Assembly: GCA_964533185.1 (NCBI GenBank)
Contig: CAZHLD010000060.1
Location: 1-20,810 of the forward strand
DNA: 20,810 nt
Reading direction: 5' to 3'
Origin: CAZHLD01 sp964533185
Lineage (GTDB): Bacteria; Acidobacteriota; Terriglobia; Acidiferrales; UBA7541
In this document: positions 1-6,420 of the stretch, in pieces
How positions within the stretch are numbered: the stretch's first letter is position 1
Layout of the letters: every line of letters starts with the position of its first letter
Notes under the pieces: model-generated
Database searches by the model: none
What the model saw: the letters and a program-made list of their open reading frames with translations, nothing else
What the model was told of the DNA's origin: nothing
Made by a program: the position numbers and the translations under genes

Positions 1-88
1 CCTTGTGGTCGGTGCTGAAGATGTACTTGCGGATGAAACCGGTGGGCGGGTGATGCGCGTGCGCCCCGCCTTCCTCGTGTGTCACCAT
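1..88 (-). CDS. coxA: Cytochrome c oxidase subunit I, N-terminus only
   Basis: This is the first 29 codons of a gene that runs off the left edge. The translation begins MVTHEEGG, has a His-rich cytoplasmic leader, and reaches FIRKYIFSTDHK, the hallmark start of heme-copper oxidase subunit I just before its first membrane helix. The ATG at 88 has a GGAGAG Shine-Dalgarno a few bases upstream. It lies 40 bp downstream of coxB on the same strand, the usual subunit II to subunit I order, so the two should be co-transcribed. The heme and CuB ligands are outside the window, so an aa3 or caa3 assignment rests on subunit II. Confidence 0.85.
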   Translation of the reverse strand, partial: MVTHEEGGAHAHHPPTGFIRKYIFSTDHK

Positions 89-128
89 CGAGTCTCTCCT
101 CGGTTCTGTCGAAAGGTCATGGAAATAT

Positions 129-962
129 TCATTGAGCGGAGAAGGCCGCCTGCTCGCGCAGCCAGTTCTGATAACCGGCATCGTCGAAGACAAGCAGGAA
201 GCTGCGCATCTGGTGGTGGTTCATTCCGCAGAGCTCGACACAGGCCACCTCGTAGCGGCCGGACTTCTCGGCGGTGAAGTGAATGGGAATGCGCATACCG
301 GGGACGGCGTCCTGCTTCACGCGCAGCTCGCGCACGGTGAAACCGTGGATGACGTCCTTGCTGCGCAGGGTGAGCTGGACTTCGCGGTTGACCGGCACCG
401 CGATGATCGGAGTGGTCAGGTCGTCCTTGCCGTCGGGGTCGTCCGGGTCAACGCCGAAGAAATTGCCGGCGGAGTCGTCCACGAATTTGCGGTCGGTGCG
501 GCCGAACTTGCCGTCAGGGCCCGGGTAACGGAAATACCACTTGAACTGCTGACCCTGCGCTTCGATCTGCACGGCGTCGGGCTTAGCACCGCGGAAGTGG
601 ACCTCGGCCCAGGAGCGCTGAGCGTAAATGCCCAGGCCGACAAAGAGGATCGCCGTGGCCGCGGTCCAGAGGACTTCCATCGTGTTGTTACCGTGGGAAT
701 TTGAGGCGCGCTGGCCCTGGTCGCGGTACCGGAACACCACCCAGGCCAGCGCCAGTTGCGAGGCCACGAAGACAATGCCGGTGATGATGAGCGTGCGCAT
801 GAACTGGGCGTCGATCTCGCGACCGATGGCGGTGATGGAGTCCGGGAACCACCAGCGCCTGGTCCAGAAAAGCCAGAAGGTAATGACGGTGAAGATTACC
901 AGGAGAAGGGAGAGTGTGACTGCAACCGTGGTCGAGCCTGCAACGGGACGTTTTCTCAGCAT
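129..962 (-). CDS. coxB: Cytochrome c oxidase subunit II (CuA subunit)
   Basis: Subunit II takes electrons from cytochrome c at its CuA centre and passes them to subunit I. The 277-residue product has hydrophobic segments at about 10-34, 57-78 and 97-113, then a periplasmic cupredoxin domain. The CuA ligands are all present: H206 (in VIHGF) and C241, E243, C245, H249 and M252 in CVELCGMNHHQM. The aromatic electron-entry patch is QFKWYFRYPG (139-148). Between that patch and the cupredoxin core lies an acidic insertion at about 149-181 ending in GVDPDDPDGKDD. I associate this insertion with oxidases that partner alternative complex III in Acidobacteriota and Bacteroidota; that is recollection, not a search. 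The C-terminus has no CXXCH heme-c motif. A purine-rich GGAGG precedes the ATG, and a promoter lies about 80 bp upstream. coxA follows 40 bp downstream. Confidence 0.95.
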   Translation of the reverse strand: MLRKRPVAGSTTVAVTLSLLLVIFTVITFWLFWTRRWWFPDSITAIGREIDAQFMRTLIITGIVFVASQLALAWVVFRYRDQGQRASNSHGNNTMEVLWTAATAILFVGLGIYAQRSWAEVHFRGAKPDAVQIEAQGQQFKWYFRYPGPDGKFGRTDRKFVDDSAGNFFGVDPDDPDGKDDLTTPIIAVPVNREVQLTLRSKDVIHGFTVRELRVKQDAVPGMRIPIHFTAEKSGRYEVACVELCGMNHHQMRSFLLVFDDAGYQNWLREQAAFSAQ

Positions 963-1046
963 TGCCTCCGCTCCGGGCCGAGCTGCACGGACGTGCCATC
1001 GTGCGCCCAGCCTGATTGAGAAAGGAAGAACCGCCCAACCGAATAC

Positions 1047-1074
1047 ACTATATACATAGAAAAGCGAAATTCAA
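1047..1074 (-). promoter_or_regulatory. Predicted sigma70-type promoter of coxB-coxA
   Basis: On the minus strand TTGAAT (1074-1069) and TATAGT (1052-1047) are separated by 16 bp, matching the -35/-10 consensus at 4/6 and 5/6. Transcription would start near 1040, giving a leader of roughly 78 nt before the coxB ATG. It lies back to back with the promoter of the protease gene in an AT-rich stretch. Confidence 0.5.
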
Positions 1075-1098
1075 GAGATAAACTTTATGAATGACACG

Positions 1099-1127
1099 TT
1101 CAGAAACAATCGAAGAGAGGTTATAAT
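1099..1127 (+). promoter_or_regulatory. Predicted sigma70 promoter of the serine protease gene
   Basis: A perfect -10 TATAAT at 1122-1127 sits 17 bp downstream of TTCAGA (1099-1104, 4/6 to TTGACA). Transcription would start near 1134, 18 bp before the ATG at 1152, with GAGG at 1139-1142 as the ribosome binding site. Confidence 0.55.
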
Positions 1128-1151
1128 ACTGCGGGCTCGAGGTTCTTCTCA

Positions 1152-2063
1152 ATGGGTTACATTTGGCAATATGAAGATCCAACCTTTTCTCGCACCGCAA
1201 TCTTTTTCCTTCTGCTGGTTCTGAGCATGGCCACTACCGATGCACAAGAAAAGCAACCGCCTGAAATAAACACGCTCCTAATGGAATCCACGTTCCGGAT
1301 CGAAGGTCGAAATGGTAAGTTTGGTGCGGCATTCGTGCTTGGGCAGCCCATACCTGATCAACCCGAGAGACTTAGATATGTGCTCATAACGGCTGCGCAC
1401 GTCCTAGATGATATCGAAGGCGAAACAGCAATTCTGGTGTTGCGGCGAAAAGATGCATCGAATGCATGGCAGCGCATTCCTTCACAACTCAAGATTCGGG
1501 AAGGCCAACGCCCGCTTTGGACCAAACATCCACAAGCCGATGTCGCGGTGATGTACATCCGACTACCCGAAGGCGTAGTTGAGGGGCTTCTTCCGATTGG
1601 GCTGCTTGCGGACGATTCGATTCTAAGGCAATTTGAGGTACACCCCGGAGACAAGCTCTATTGTCTTGGTTTTCCATTAGGCGCAGAAAGCAATGCCGCC
1701 GGATTCCCGATACTCCGAAGTGGGACGATCGCTTCATACCCTTTGCTGCCCGCCTCACAAACGAAAACATTTCTTCTCGATTTTCAAGTTTATCCCGGAA
1801 ACAGCGGCGGGCCAGTCTACCTGCAGGATTCAAACAGGATTTACGGAGGGGCCACAGTAATTGGAACGGTTAGATTTGTGATCGGGCTTGTGAGCCGGCA
1901 AAAGATTCTCGTTCAACAGATAGAACTACTAAACGAAAAGAGGCAGCAATCTTACACGTTGGGTCTGGCGGAGGTTGTACATGCGAGTCTGATAAGAGAG
2001 GCCATAGAATTGCTGCCCCCACCTCAGCGGGGACCAGAAGCTCAAGAGTCGCCTGCTCGGTAA
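1152..2063 (+). CDS. Secreted trypsin-like serine protease (S1 fold)
   Basis: The 303-residue product is a chymotrypsin-fold serine peptidase. The catalytic triad is readable: H83 in LITAAHVL, D130 in QADVAVMY and S218 in YPGNSGGPVY. A hydrophobic segment at about 15-28, followed by TTDA-QE near residues 28-33, looks like a Sec signal peptide, so the enzyme should act in the periplasm or outside the cell. There is no PDZ domain after the catalytic domain, which separates it from DegP/HtrA. The substrate is unknown. The gene is single, has its own promoter, and lies between the divergent coxB operon and the 3' end of a tRNA-Leu gene. Its base composition and third-codon positions are visibly more AT-rich than every neighbour, suggesting recent acquisition. 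A frame-shifted ATG at 1171 also gives a short hydrophobic start, but it does not lead into the protease frame. Confidence 0.85.
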   Translation: MGYIWQYEDPTFSRTAIFFLLLVLSMATTDAQEKQPPEINTLLMESTFRIEGRNGKFGAAFVLGQPIPDQPERLRYVLITAAHVLDDIEGETAILVLRRKDASNAWQRIPSQLKIREGQRPLWTKHPQADVAVMYIRLPEGVVEGLLPIGLLADDSILRQFEVHPGDKLYCLGFPLGAESNAAGFPILRSGTIASYPLLPASQTKTFLLDFQVYPGNSGGPVYLQDSNRIYGGATVIGTVRFVIGLVSRQKILVQQIELLNEKRQQSYTLGLAEVVHASLIREAIELLPPPQRGPEAQESPAR

Positions 2064-2081
2064 GCTCGTTCGAGTGCTCGA

Positions 2082-2106
2082 TTCAATCCCTTGCCAGAGG
2101 ATTGAA
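2082..2106 (+). terminator. Stem-loop after the protease gene
   Basis: TTCAATCC (2082-2089) and GGATTGAA (2099-2106) form a perfect 8-bp stem with a 9-nt loop, 19 bp after the protease stop codon. No T-run follows, so it is a weak candidate for an intrinsic terminator and may only mark the transcript end. Confidence 0.3.
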
Positions 2107-2162
2107 AACGATCCTTCAAATAACTTCCTTCGCGGGGTAGATCGCTTATAGAAAGCGGGTGA

Positions 2163-2247
2163 TGGTGCGGAAGGTGGGATTCGAACCCACACGCCTTGCG
2201 GCGCCACCCCCTCAAGATGGTGCGTCTGCCAGTTCCGCCACTTCCGC
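2163..2247 (-). tRNA. tRNA-Leu, anticodon GAG
   Basis: The minus strand folds as a long-variable-arm tRNA. The acceptor stem is GCGGAAG (2247-2241) paired with CTTCCGC (2173-2167), discriminator A, with an encoded CCA (2165-2163). The anticodon stem CCATC/GGTGG encloses loop TTGAGGG, placing GAG at positions 34-36, which reads CUC/CUU leucine codons. The variable arm is a short GC hairpin, and the T-arm has GTGGGTTCGAATCCCAC. It lies downstream of secG on the same strand. Its 3' end faces the AT-rich protease gene. Confidence 0.95.
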
Positions 2248-2266
2248 ACGGGGAGGTGAGAAGAAG

Positions 2267-2272
2267 ATTGTA
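2267..2272 (-). promoter_or_regulatory. Possible -10 box for tRNA-Leu
   Basis: On the minus strand TACAAT lies 19 bp upstream of the tRNA 5' end, so transcription would begin about 12 nt before the mature tRNA. No good -35 hexamer is seen at 16-18 bp, so this is only suggestive; read-through from secG is the alternative. Confidence 0.3.
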
Positions 2273-2342
2273 GCCGAAAACGGTGGCAGGATAAACCCGC
2301 CGCTACACTGAATTCGTCGCCAGCCGAGGACGGGCGAACATC

Positions 2343-2414
2343 GCACAGCCAAGAGTGGCTGTGCCACTGGGCGGGGCAAGCCCCGCGCCTACAAAAGCGG
2401 GAGCGAGCTCCCGC
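2343..2414. repeat. Three consecutive perfect palindromes (REP-like cluster)
   Basis: Between secG and tRNA-Leu stand three hairpins in a row: GCACAGCC/GGCTGTGC (2343-2350, 2357-2364), GCGGGGC/GCCCCGC (2371-2386) and GCGGGAGC/GCTCCCGC (2397-2414). They are separated by only 6 and 10 bp. A half-element, CCCGCCGCTACAC, lies at 2296-2308. They are 28 bp or more past the secG stop and could stabilise or end its transcript, but they lack T-runs. Their form resembles short dispersed intergenic palindromes. Confidence 0.65.
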
Positions 2415-2441
2415 AGTCCAAGAAAGCAAAGAACGCCGAGG

Positions 2442-2900
2442 TTATTGTTTCGCCGGGGGATTCTGCTGCGCCGGCGGAGTTTGCTGCACCGGAGGCGGCG
2501 TCTGCGGCGGCGGCGCCGGAGTGGTCGGAGCAGGCTGCGACGGCGTTGGCTCCTGCTTGGCCGGCACGTTCTGGAAAACCGACTTGTCCACCGGACCGCC
2601 CTGACGCTCCTGGCGAACAACAACGGCAAACGAAGTGAGCATGAACATCACGGCGCACCACGTGGTGGACTTGCTCAGAAACGTGGCCGCGCCACGCGGG
2701 CCGAAGGCCGTCTGGCTGCCGGCGCCGCCAAAGGCTCCGGCCAGGTCGGCGGCTTTGCCTGACTGCAACAGCACCACCAGGATCAGCAGAAAGCACAGGA
2801 TCACGTGCAAGATGGTAAGCAGGATGGGCACTTTCCAGCCTGCGAAGATGAGGCCGGCGCCGACGGCGAAGGCGATGATCCCTTTGGCTTCAGAAGGCAT
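2442..2900 (-). CDS. secG: Protein-export membrane protein SecG
   Basis: SecG is the small accessory subunit of the SecYEG translocon in the inner membrane. The diagnostic first helix reads LLTILHVILCFLLILVVLLQ (about 27-46) followed by SGK, then a Gly/Ala-rich loop and a second helix around TTWCAVMFMLTSFAVVV. The 152-residue product is longer than a typical SecG for two reasons. A hydrophobic N-terminal extension (GIIAFAVGAGLIFAGW) could form a third helix, and a tail of about 40 residues is almost only Pro, Gln, Thr and Ala. The chosen ATG at 2900 has GGGAG seven bases upstream. An internal GTG at 2831 would give a canonical two-helix start but has a poorer ribosome site. It is the last protein gene of the gap-pgk-tpiA-secG cluster. 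Confidence 0.92.
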   Translation of the reverse strand: MPSEAKGIIAFAVGAGLIFAGWKVPILLTILHVILCFLLILVVLLQSGKAADLAGAFGGAGSQTAFGPRGAATFLSKSTTWCAVMFMLTSFAVVVRQERQGGPVDKSVFQNVPAKQEPTPSQPAPTTPAPPPQTPPPVQQTPPAQQNPPAKQ

Positions 2901-2929
2901 GGCAGACTCCCAATTCCAGATTATACAGT

Positions 2930-2954
2930 GCTGGACTGAAGCCCAGCGCTACAC
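2930..2954 (+). repeat. Palindrome with GCTACAC tail, copy 1
   Basis: GCTGG (2930-2934) and CCAGC (2943-2947) flank a CTGAAG centre, followed by GCTACAC (2948-2954). It lies in the tpiA-secG spacer, 18 bp from the next copy and in the same orientation. The stem is shorter (5 bp) than in the other copies. Confidence 0.6.
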
Positions 2955-2971
2955 AATCGAAGACCCAAGAT

Positions 2972-2996
2972 GGCGGGCTGAAGCCCGCCGCTACAC
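2972..2996 (+). repeat. Palindrome with GCTACAC tail, copy 2
   Basis: GGCGGGCT-GA-AGCCCGCC (2972-2989) is a perfect 8-bp inverted repeat with a 2-nt centre, followed directly by GCTACAC (2990-2996). It ends 18 bp from the tpiA stop codon. The same architecture with a different stem sequence recurs at 10512-10536, so the centre and tail, not the stem, define the family. Confidence 0.7.
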
Positions 2997-3014
2997 AAGC
3001 AAATCCACAGCCGC

Positions 3015-3764
3015 CTAGAAATTCACGATGGAGGCGAAGGATTGCGGATCCAAGCTCGCCCCGCCGACCAGCGCCCCATCAATCTCAATCTGCGCCATCA
3101 ACCCCTTGATGGTGTCGGGTTTGACGCTGCCGCCGTAGAGAATTCGCAGGGCGGCGGCCCGTTCGGGGGTAAAGCTGGTTGCGGCCAACTGCCGCAGGAA
3201 CCGGTGCGCCTCAGCGGCCATTTCCGGCGTGGCCGTGCGGCCCGTGCCGATGGCCCAGACCGGTTCGTACGCGACAATGATACGGGAGAATTCGGCGGCG
3301 GTCAACGAAGCCACAGCGCCGCGGAATTGGCGCTCGAGCACGACTTCGGTCTGCTTTGCTTCGCGCTCCTGAAGCGTCTCGCCGACGCAGACAATCGGTT
3401 CGAGGCCGGCGTCGAGCGCGGCGCGGAGTTTCTTGTTCACCCAGTCGTCGGTATCGCCGAAAAATTGGCGGCGCTCGGAGTGTCCGATGATCACGCCGCG
3501 GCAGCCGGAATCCACGAGCATGGCGGTGGAGATTTCGCCAGTAAAGGCGCCTTCTTTGGCCCAGTGGAGGTTCTGCGCGGCGATGGAAATGGGCGTGCCG
3601 CGCACCGCCTCGACAGCCGCGGCAAGCGCCGGGAAGGGCGGCGCGATGACGATGTCGCAGTGTGTCGCGGCGGCCACCAGCGGCTTGAACGCGTTGAAGA
3701 AGGCGCGGGCCTCCGTCGGCGTCTTGTACATCTTCCAGTTGCCGGCAATAACGGGTCGTCGCAT
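3015..3764 (-). CDS. tpiA: Triosephosphate isomerase
   Basis: This cytosolic enzyme interconverts dihydroxyacetone phosphate and glyceraldehyde 3-phosphate. The 249 residues are the normal length. The active site is complete: K11 in AGNWKMYKT, H95 in IIGHSERR, E167 in VAYEPVWAIGTG (the flexible loop follows), and the C-terminal phosphate-binding LYGGSVKPD with GALVGGASLD. No Shine-Dalgarno is seen before the ATG, so translation probably depends on coupling to pgk, whose stop is 31 bp upstream. The spacer carries TCAGT-type low-complexity repeats. Confidence 0.97.
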   Translation of the reverse strand: MRRPVIAGNWKMYKTPTEARAFFNAFKPLVAAATHCDIVIAPPFPALAAAVEAVRGTPISIAAQNLHWAKEGAFTGEISTAMLVDSGCRGVIIGHSERRQFFGDTDDWVNKKLRAALDAGLEPIVCVGETLQEREAKQTEVVLERQFRGAVASLTAAEFSRIIVAYEPVWAIGTGRTATPEMAAEAHRFLRQLAATSFTPERAAALRILYGGSVKPDTIKGLMAQIEIDGALVGGASLDPQSFASIVNF

Positions 3765-3795
3765 AAGAGAGTCGTCAGTTCTCAGTGATAAGTAT

Positions 3796-5031
3796 TCAGT
3801 GTTTCGCTGTCCGTTTTCCGCTTTCCGTGCCGATCATTATGTTGGTCAGGGCTTCGACGCCGGGGAGTTTTTGCCCGGCCAGGAACTCGAGGGAGGCGCC
3901 GCCGCCGGTGGAGATGTGCGAAATCCTATCCGCGACGCCGGCCTGATGCACCGCAGCCACCGAATCACCGCCGCCGATGACTGAGGTAGCGCCGGCGGAA
4001 GTGGCGTCGGCAACGGCGCGGGCCACGGCGATGGTGCCCTGGGCAAACGCGGGCATTTCGAAGACGCCCATGGGGCCATTCCAAACGATGGTTCTTGCCG
4101 CGGCGATTTTGTTTTTGTAGGTGGCGACGGTCTTGGGGCCGATGTCGAGGCCCATCCAGCCGTCGGGCGTGGAGGAAACGGGCGTGACCTGCGTGGCAGT
4201 GTCGACCTTGAACTCCTGGCCGAGCACGTGGTCCACCGGGAGCAGCAAGGGGAAGCCACGCTTCTGGGCGTCGAGGCGGATGCGGCGGGCCAGGTCGAGC
4301 TTGTCTTCTTCGACCAGCGACTTGCCGACGGACATGCCTTCGGCCTTCAGAAACGTGTAGGCCATGGCCCCACCGATAAGCATGACGTCGGCAATTTTCA
4401 TCAGGTTTTCGATGACGTCAATCTTGTCGGAGACTTTGGCGCCGCCCAGGATGGCGACAAACGGCCGGTCGGGGTTGGAGATGGCTTTGCCAAGATAGGC
4501 CAGCTCTTTTTCCATCAGCAGGCCGGCTGCCGCCTTCTGAACAAATCGTGTGATGCCTACGACAGAAGCGTGGGCGCGATGGGAGGACCCAAAGGCGTCG
4601 CAGACGAAGAGGCCGTCGCAGAGAGCGGCAAGCTGCTTGGAGAAAGCTTCGTCGTTTTTCTCCTCTTCGGCGTGGTAGCGAACGTTTTCGAGCAGCAGGA
4701 CGCCGCCATTCGCGAGCGCTTTGCTTTTCGTTTCGGCTTCGGCGCCGACGCAGTCATCGGCGAACGCTACGGGCTTGCCGAGCAGCTCGCCGAGACGAAC
4801 AGCGGCGGGTTTGAGCGAGTACTTCGGGTCGGGCTTGCCCATGGGGCGGCCGAGATGCGAAGCGAGCACAAGGCGGCCACCCTTTTCCCGTGCCAGCCGC
4901 AGCGTGGGCAGGGTTTCGCGGATGCGCGTGTCGTCCGTGACGCGCGCTCCGTCGAGGGGCACGTTGAAGTCCACGCGAATGAAAACGCGCTTTCCGGAGA
5001 GGTCGAGATCGCGGATGGAAAGTTTGGGCAT
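3796..5031 (-). CDS. pgk: Phosphoglycerate kinase
   Basis: The enzyme makes ATP from 1,3-bisphosphoglycerate in lower glycolysis. The 411-residue product has the N-domain signature FIRVDFNVPL, the substrate loop ASHLGRP, the hinge and nucleotide region GGAKVSDKIDVIENL, NGPMGVFE, and the C-terminal GGGDSVAAV and STGGGASLEFL. It is slightly longer than usual. After the normal end near GVEALTNIMIG the frame runs TESGKRTAKH into spacer DNA full of CCGTTTTCCGCTTTCCG repeats, so the last ten or so residues are probably repeat-derived. No Shine-Dalgarno is seen before the ATG. It lies between gap and tpiA on the same strand. The spacer to gap holds the duplicated 55-bp block and the N gap. Confidence 0.97.
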   Translation of the reverse strand: MPKLSIRDLDLSGKRVFIRVDFNVPLDGARVTDDTRIRETLPTLRLAREKGGRLVLASHLGRPMGKPDPKYSLKPAAVRLGELLGKPVAFADDCVGAEAETKSKALANGGVLLLENVRYHAEEEKNDEAFSKQLAALCDGLFVCDAFGSSHRAHASVVGITRFVQKAAAGLLMEKELAYLGKAISNPDRPFVAILGGAKVSDKIDVIENLMKIADVMLIGGAMAYTFLKAEGMSVGKSLVEEDKLDLARRIRLDAQKRGFPLLLPVDHVLGQEFKVDTATQVTPVSSTPDGWMGLDIGPKTVATYKNKIAAARTIVWNGPMGVFEMPAFAQGTIAVARAVADATSAGATSVIGGGDSVAAVHQAGVADRISHISTGGGASLEFLAGQKLPGVEALTNIMIGTESGKRTAKH

Positions 5032-5052
5032 GAAGAAGTTTTCAGTTGTCAG

Positions 5053-5107
5053 TGCTGCGCCCCTACAACAAAAGAACCGGCGGGACCCTTCGGCTCCGCT
5101 CAGGGCA
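5053..5107 (+). repeat. 55-bp direct repeat, copy flanking the assembly gap (left)
   Basis: This is identical over 55 bp to 5208-5262. It begins TGCTGCGCCCCTACAACAAA, contains the imperfect palindrome CCCTTCGGCTCCGCTCAGGG, and ends exactly where the N run starts. It may be a dispersed intergenic repeat of this genome, an unmerged contig-end overlap, or both. Confidence 0.85.
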
Positions 5108-5207
5108 NNNNNNNNNNNNNNNNNNNNNNNNNNNNNNNNNNNNNNNNNNNNNNNNNNNNNNNNNNNNNNNNNNNNNNNNNNNNNNNNNNNNNNNNNNNNN
5201 NNNNNNN
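5108..5207. other. Assembly gap of 100 N
   Basis: Exactly 100 N is a placeholder for a scaffold gap of unknown size. It falls in the pgk-gap spacer, so neither gene is interrupted. Any open frame that crosses it is meaningless. Confidence 0.98.
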
Positions 5208-5262
5208 TGCTGCGCCCCTACAACAAAAGAACCGGCGGGACCCTTCGGCTCCGCTCAGGGCA
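5208..5262 (+). repeat. 55-bp direct repeat, copy flanking the assembly gap (right)
   Basis: This is the second copy of the 55-bp block, beginning at the first base after the N run. Ten bases of unique GC-rich sequence separate it from the gap stop codon. Confidence 0.85.
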
Positions 5263-5272
5263 AGCGCCGGCG

Positions 5273-6277
5273 TTACAGTTTGGCGGCCATGAATTTGATG
5301 AGGTCGCGGCAGCGGCACGAGTAGCCCCACTCGTTGTCGTACCAGGCCAGGACCTTGACGCAATTGCCGGCGACGACTTTCGTGTAGCCCGCGTCCACGA
5401 TCGAGGAGTGCGGGTTGCCCTTGAAGTCGGCGGAGACCAGCTCTTCCTCGGTGTAGTCGAGGATGCCCTTCATCGGGCCTTCGGCGGCGCGCCTCATGGC
5501 GGCGTTCACTTCTTCGACGGTGGTGGCCCTCCCGACGGTGACGGTCAAGTCCACGACGCTCACGTTGGGCGTGGGCACGCGCATGGCGTAGCCATCGAGC
5601 TTGCCCTTGAGCTCCGGGCATACCAGGTGGAGCGCCTTGGCGGCGCCGGTGGTCGAGGGGATCATCGAAAGCGCGGCGGCGCGGGCGCGGCGGAGGTCTT
5701 TGTGCGGCAGGTCGAGCAGACGCTGGTCATTGGTATAAGAGTGGATGGTGGTCATCGTGCCGTGAACGATCCCGAAGGTGTCTGAGAGCACCTTGGCGAC
5801 CGGCGCAAGACAGTTGGTGGTGCAGGAGGCGTTGGAGACGATGTGGTGCCGGGCGGGGTCGTACGATTTTTCGTTGACGCCGAGGACTACGGTGAGGTCA
5901 GGGTCGGTGGCCGGCGCTGAGATAATGACCTTCTTCACCGGGCCGCGGAGGTGCTTTTTTGCGTCGGAGCCTTTGGTGAACAGGCCGGTGGACTCGATGA
6001 CGATCTCGGCGCCCACCGAGGCCCAGTCGAGCTCGGCGGGGTCCTTCACCTTGAAGACGCGGAAGCTTTTGCCGTCGACGGCTATCGAGTCTTCCGTGTG
6101 GGTGACCTTATTGGGCAGGTTGCCCAGGATGGAGTCGTACTTGAGCAGGTGGGCGAGGGTCATCGAGTCGGTGACGTCGTTGACGGCGACATACTCGATG
6201 TCGCGGTCGCCCAGCGACGCCCGCAGGATGTTGCGCCCGATGCGGCCAAATCCGTTGATGCCGACTTTGACTGGCAT
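5273..6277 (-). CDS. gap: Glyceraldehyde-3-phosphate dehydrogenase, type I
   Basis: This cytosolic enzyme oxidatively phosphorylates glyceraldehyde 3-phosphate with NAD. The 334-residue product starts with the Rossmann motif VGINGFGRIGRN. AVNDVTD (31-37) has the acidic residue that favours NAD. The nucleophile is C152 in SNASCTTNCLAPV, and the general base H179 sits in TTIHSYTNDQ. It ends with WYDNEWGYS. After that motif the sequence is CRCRDLIKF, where most family members have N and V residues; this is unusual but outside the active site. GGAGG four bases before the ATG is a strong ribosome site. It is first in gap-pgk-tpiA-secG and has a good promoter 67-95 bp upstream. Confidence 0.97.
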   Translation of the reverse strand: MPVKVGINGFGRIGRNILRASLGDRDIEYVAVNDVTDSMTLAHLLKYDSILGNLPNKVTHTEDSIAVDGKSFRVFKVKDPAELDWASVGAEIVIESTGLFTKGSDAKKHLRGPVKKVIISAPATDPDLTVVLGVNEKSYDPARHHIVSNASCTTNCLAPVAKVLSDTFGIVHGTMTTIHSYTNDQRLLDLPHKDLRRARAAALSMIPSTTGAAKALHLVCPELKGKLDGYAMRVPTPNVSVVDLTVTVGRATTVEEVNAAMRRAAEGPMKGILDYTEEELVSADFKGNPHSSIVDAGYTKVVAGNCVKVLAWYDNEWGYSCRCRDLIKFMAAKL

Positions 6278-6343
6278 TCGTCCTCCGAGGATCGGTGAGA
6301 TTGCGGCTCCGCCAGAAAAGGCGGCGGCAAAAGCGGAAAGCGG

Positions 6344-6372
6344 ATGTTAGGGCGCGGAGCGATAAAAGTCAA
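6344..6372 (-). promoter_or_regulatory. Predicted sigma70 promoter of the gap-pgk-tpiA-secG operon
   Basis: On the minus strand TTGACT (6372-6367, 5/6) and TAACAT (6349-6344, 4/6) are 17 bp apart. Transcription would start near 6337, leaving a 60-nt leader with a small CCGCC/GGCGG hairpin (6309-6324) before gap. The upstream gene ends 49 bp beyond the -35, so the glycolytic cluster appears to be transcribed independently. Confidence 0.55.
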
Positions 6373-6420
6373 ACGCCCGTCGCGGACCTATGGCAGGTGT
6401 GAATGGTCCAGGAATGATCG

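Noticed and set aside
963..1151. Second copy of the tRNA-Leu 3' end as an attachment site
   Set aside because: No match to the T-arm or acceptor 3' sequence was found on either strand by eye.
1929..2429. 166-codon minus-strand frame across tRNA-Leu
   Set aside because: It contains the whole tRNA-Leu sequence and the antisense of the protease 3' end; chance open frame.
4228..5292. Long plus-strand frames across pgk and the N gap
   Set aside because: They are antisense to pgk, pass through 100 N and have no ribosome site or family motifs; they are mirror frames of GC-rich coding DNA.
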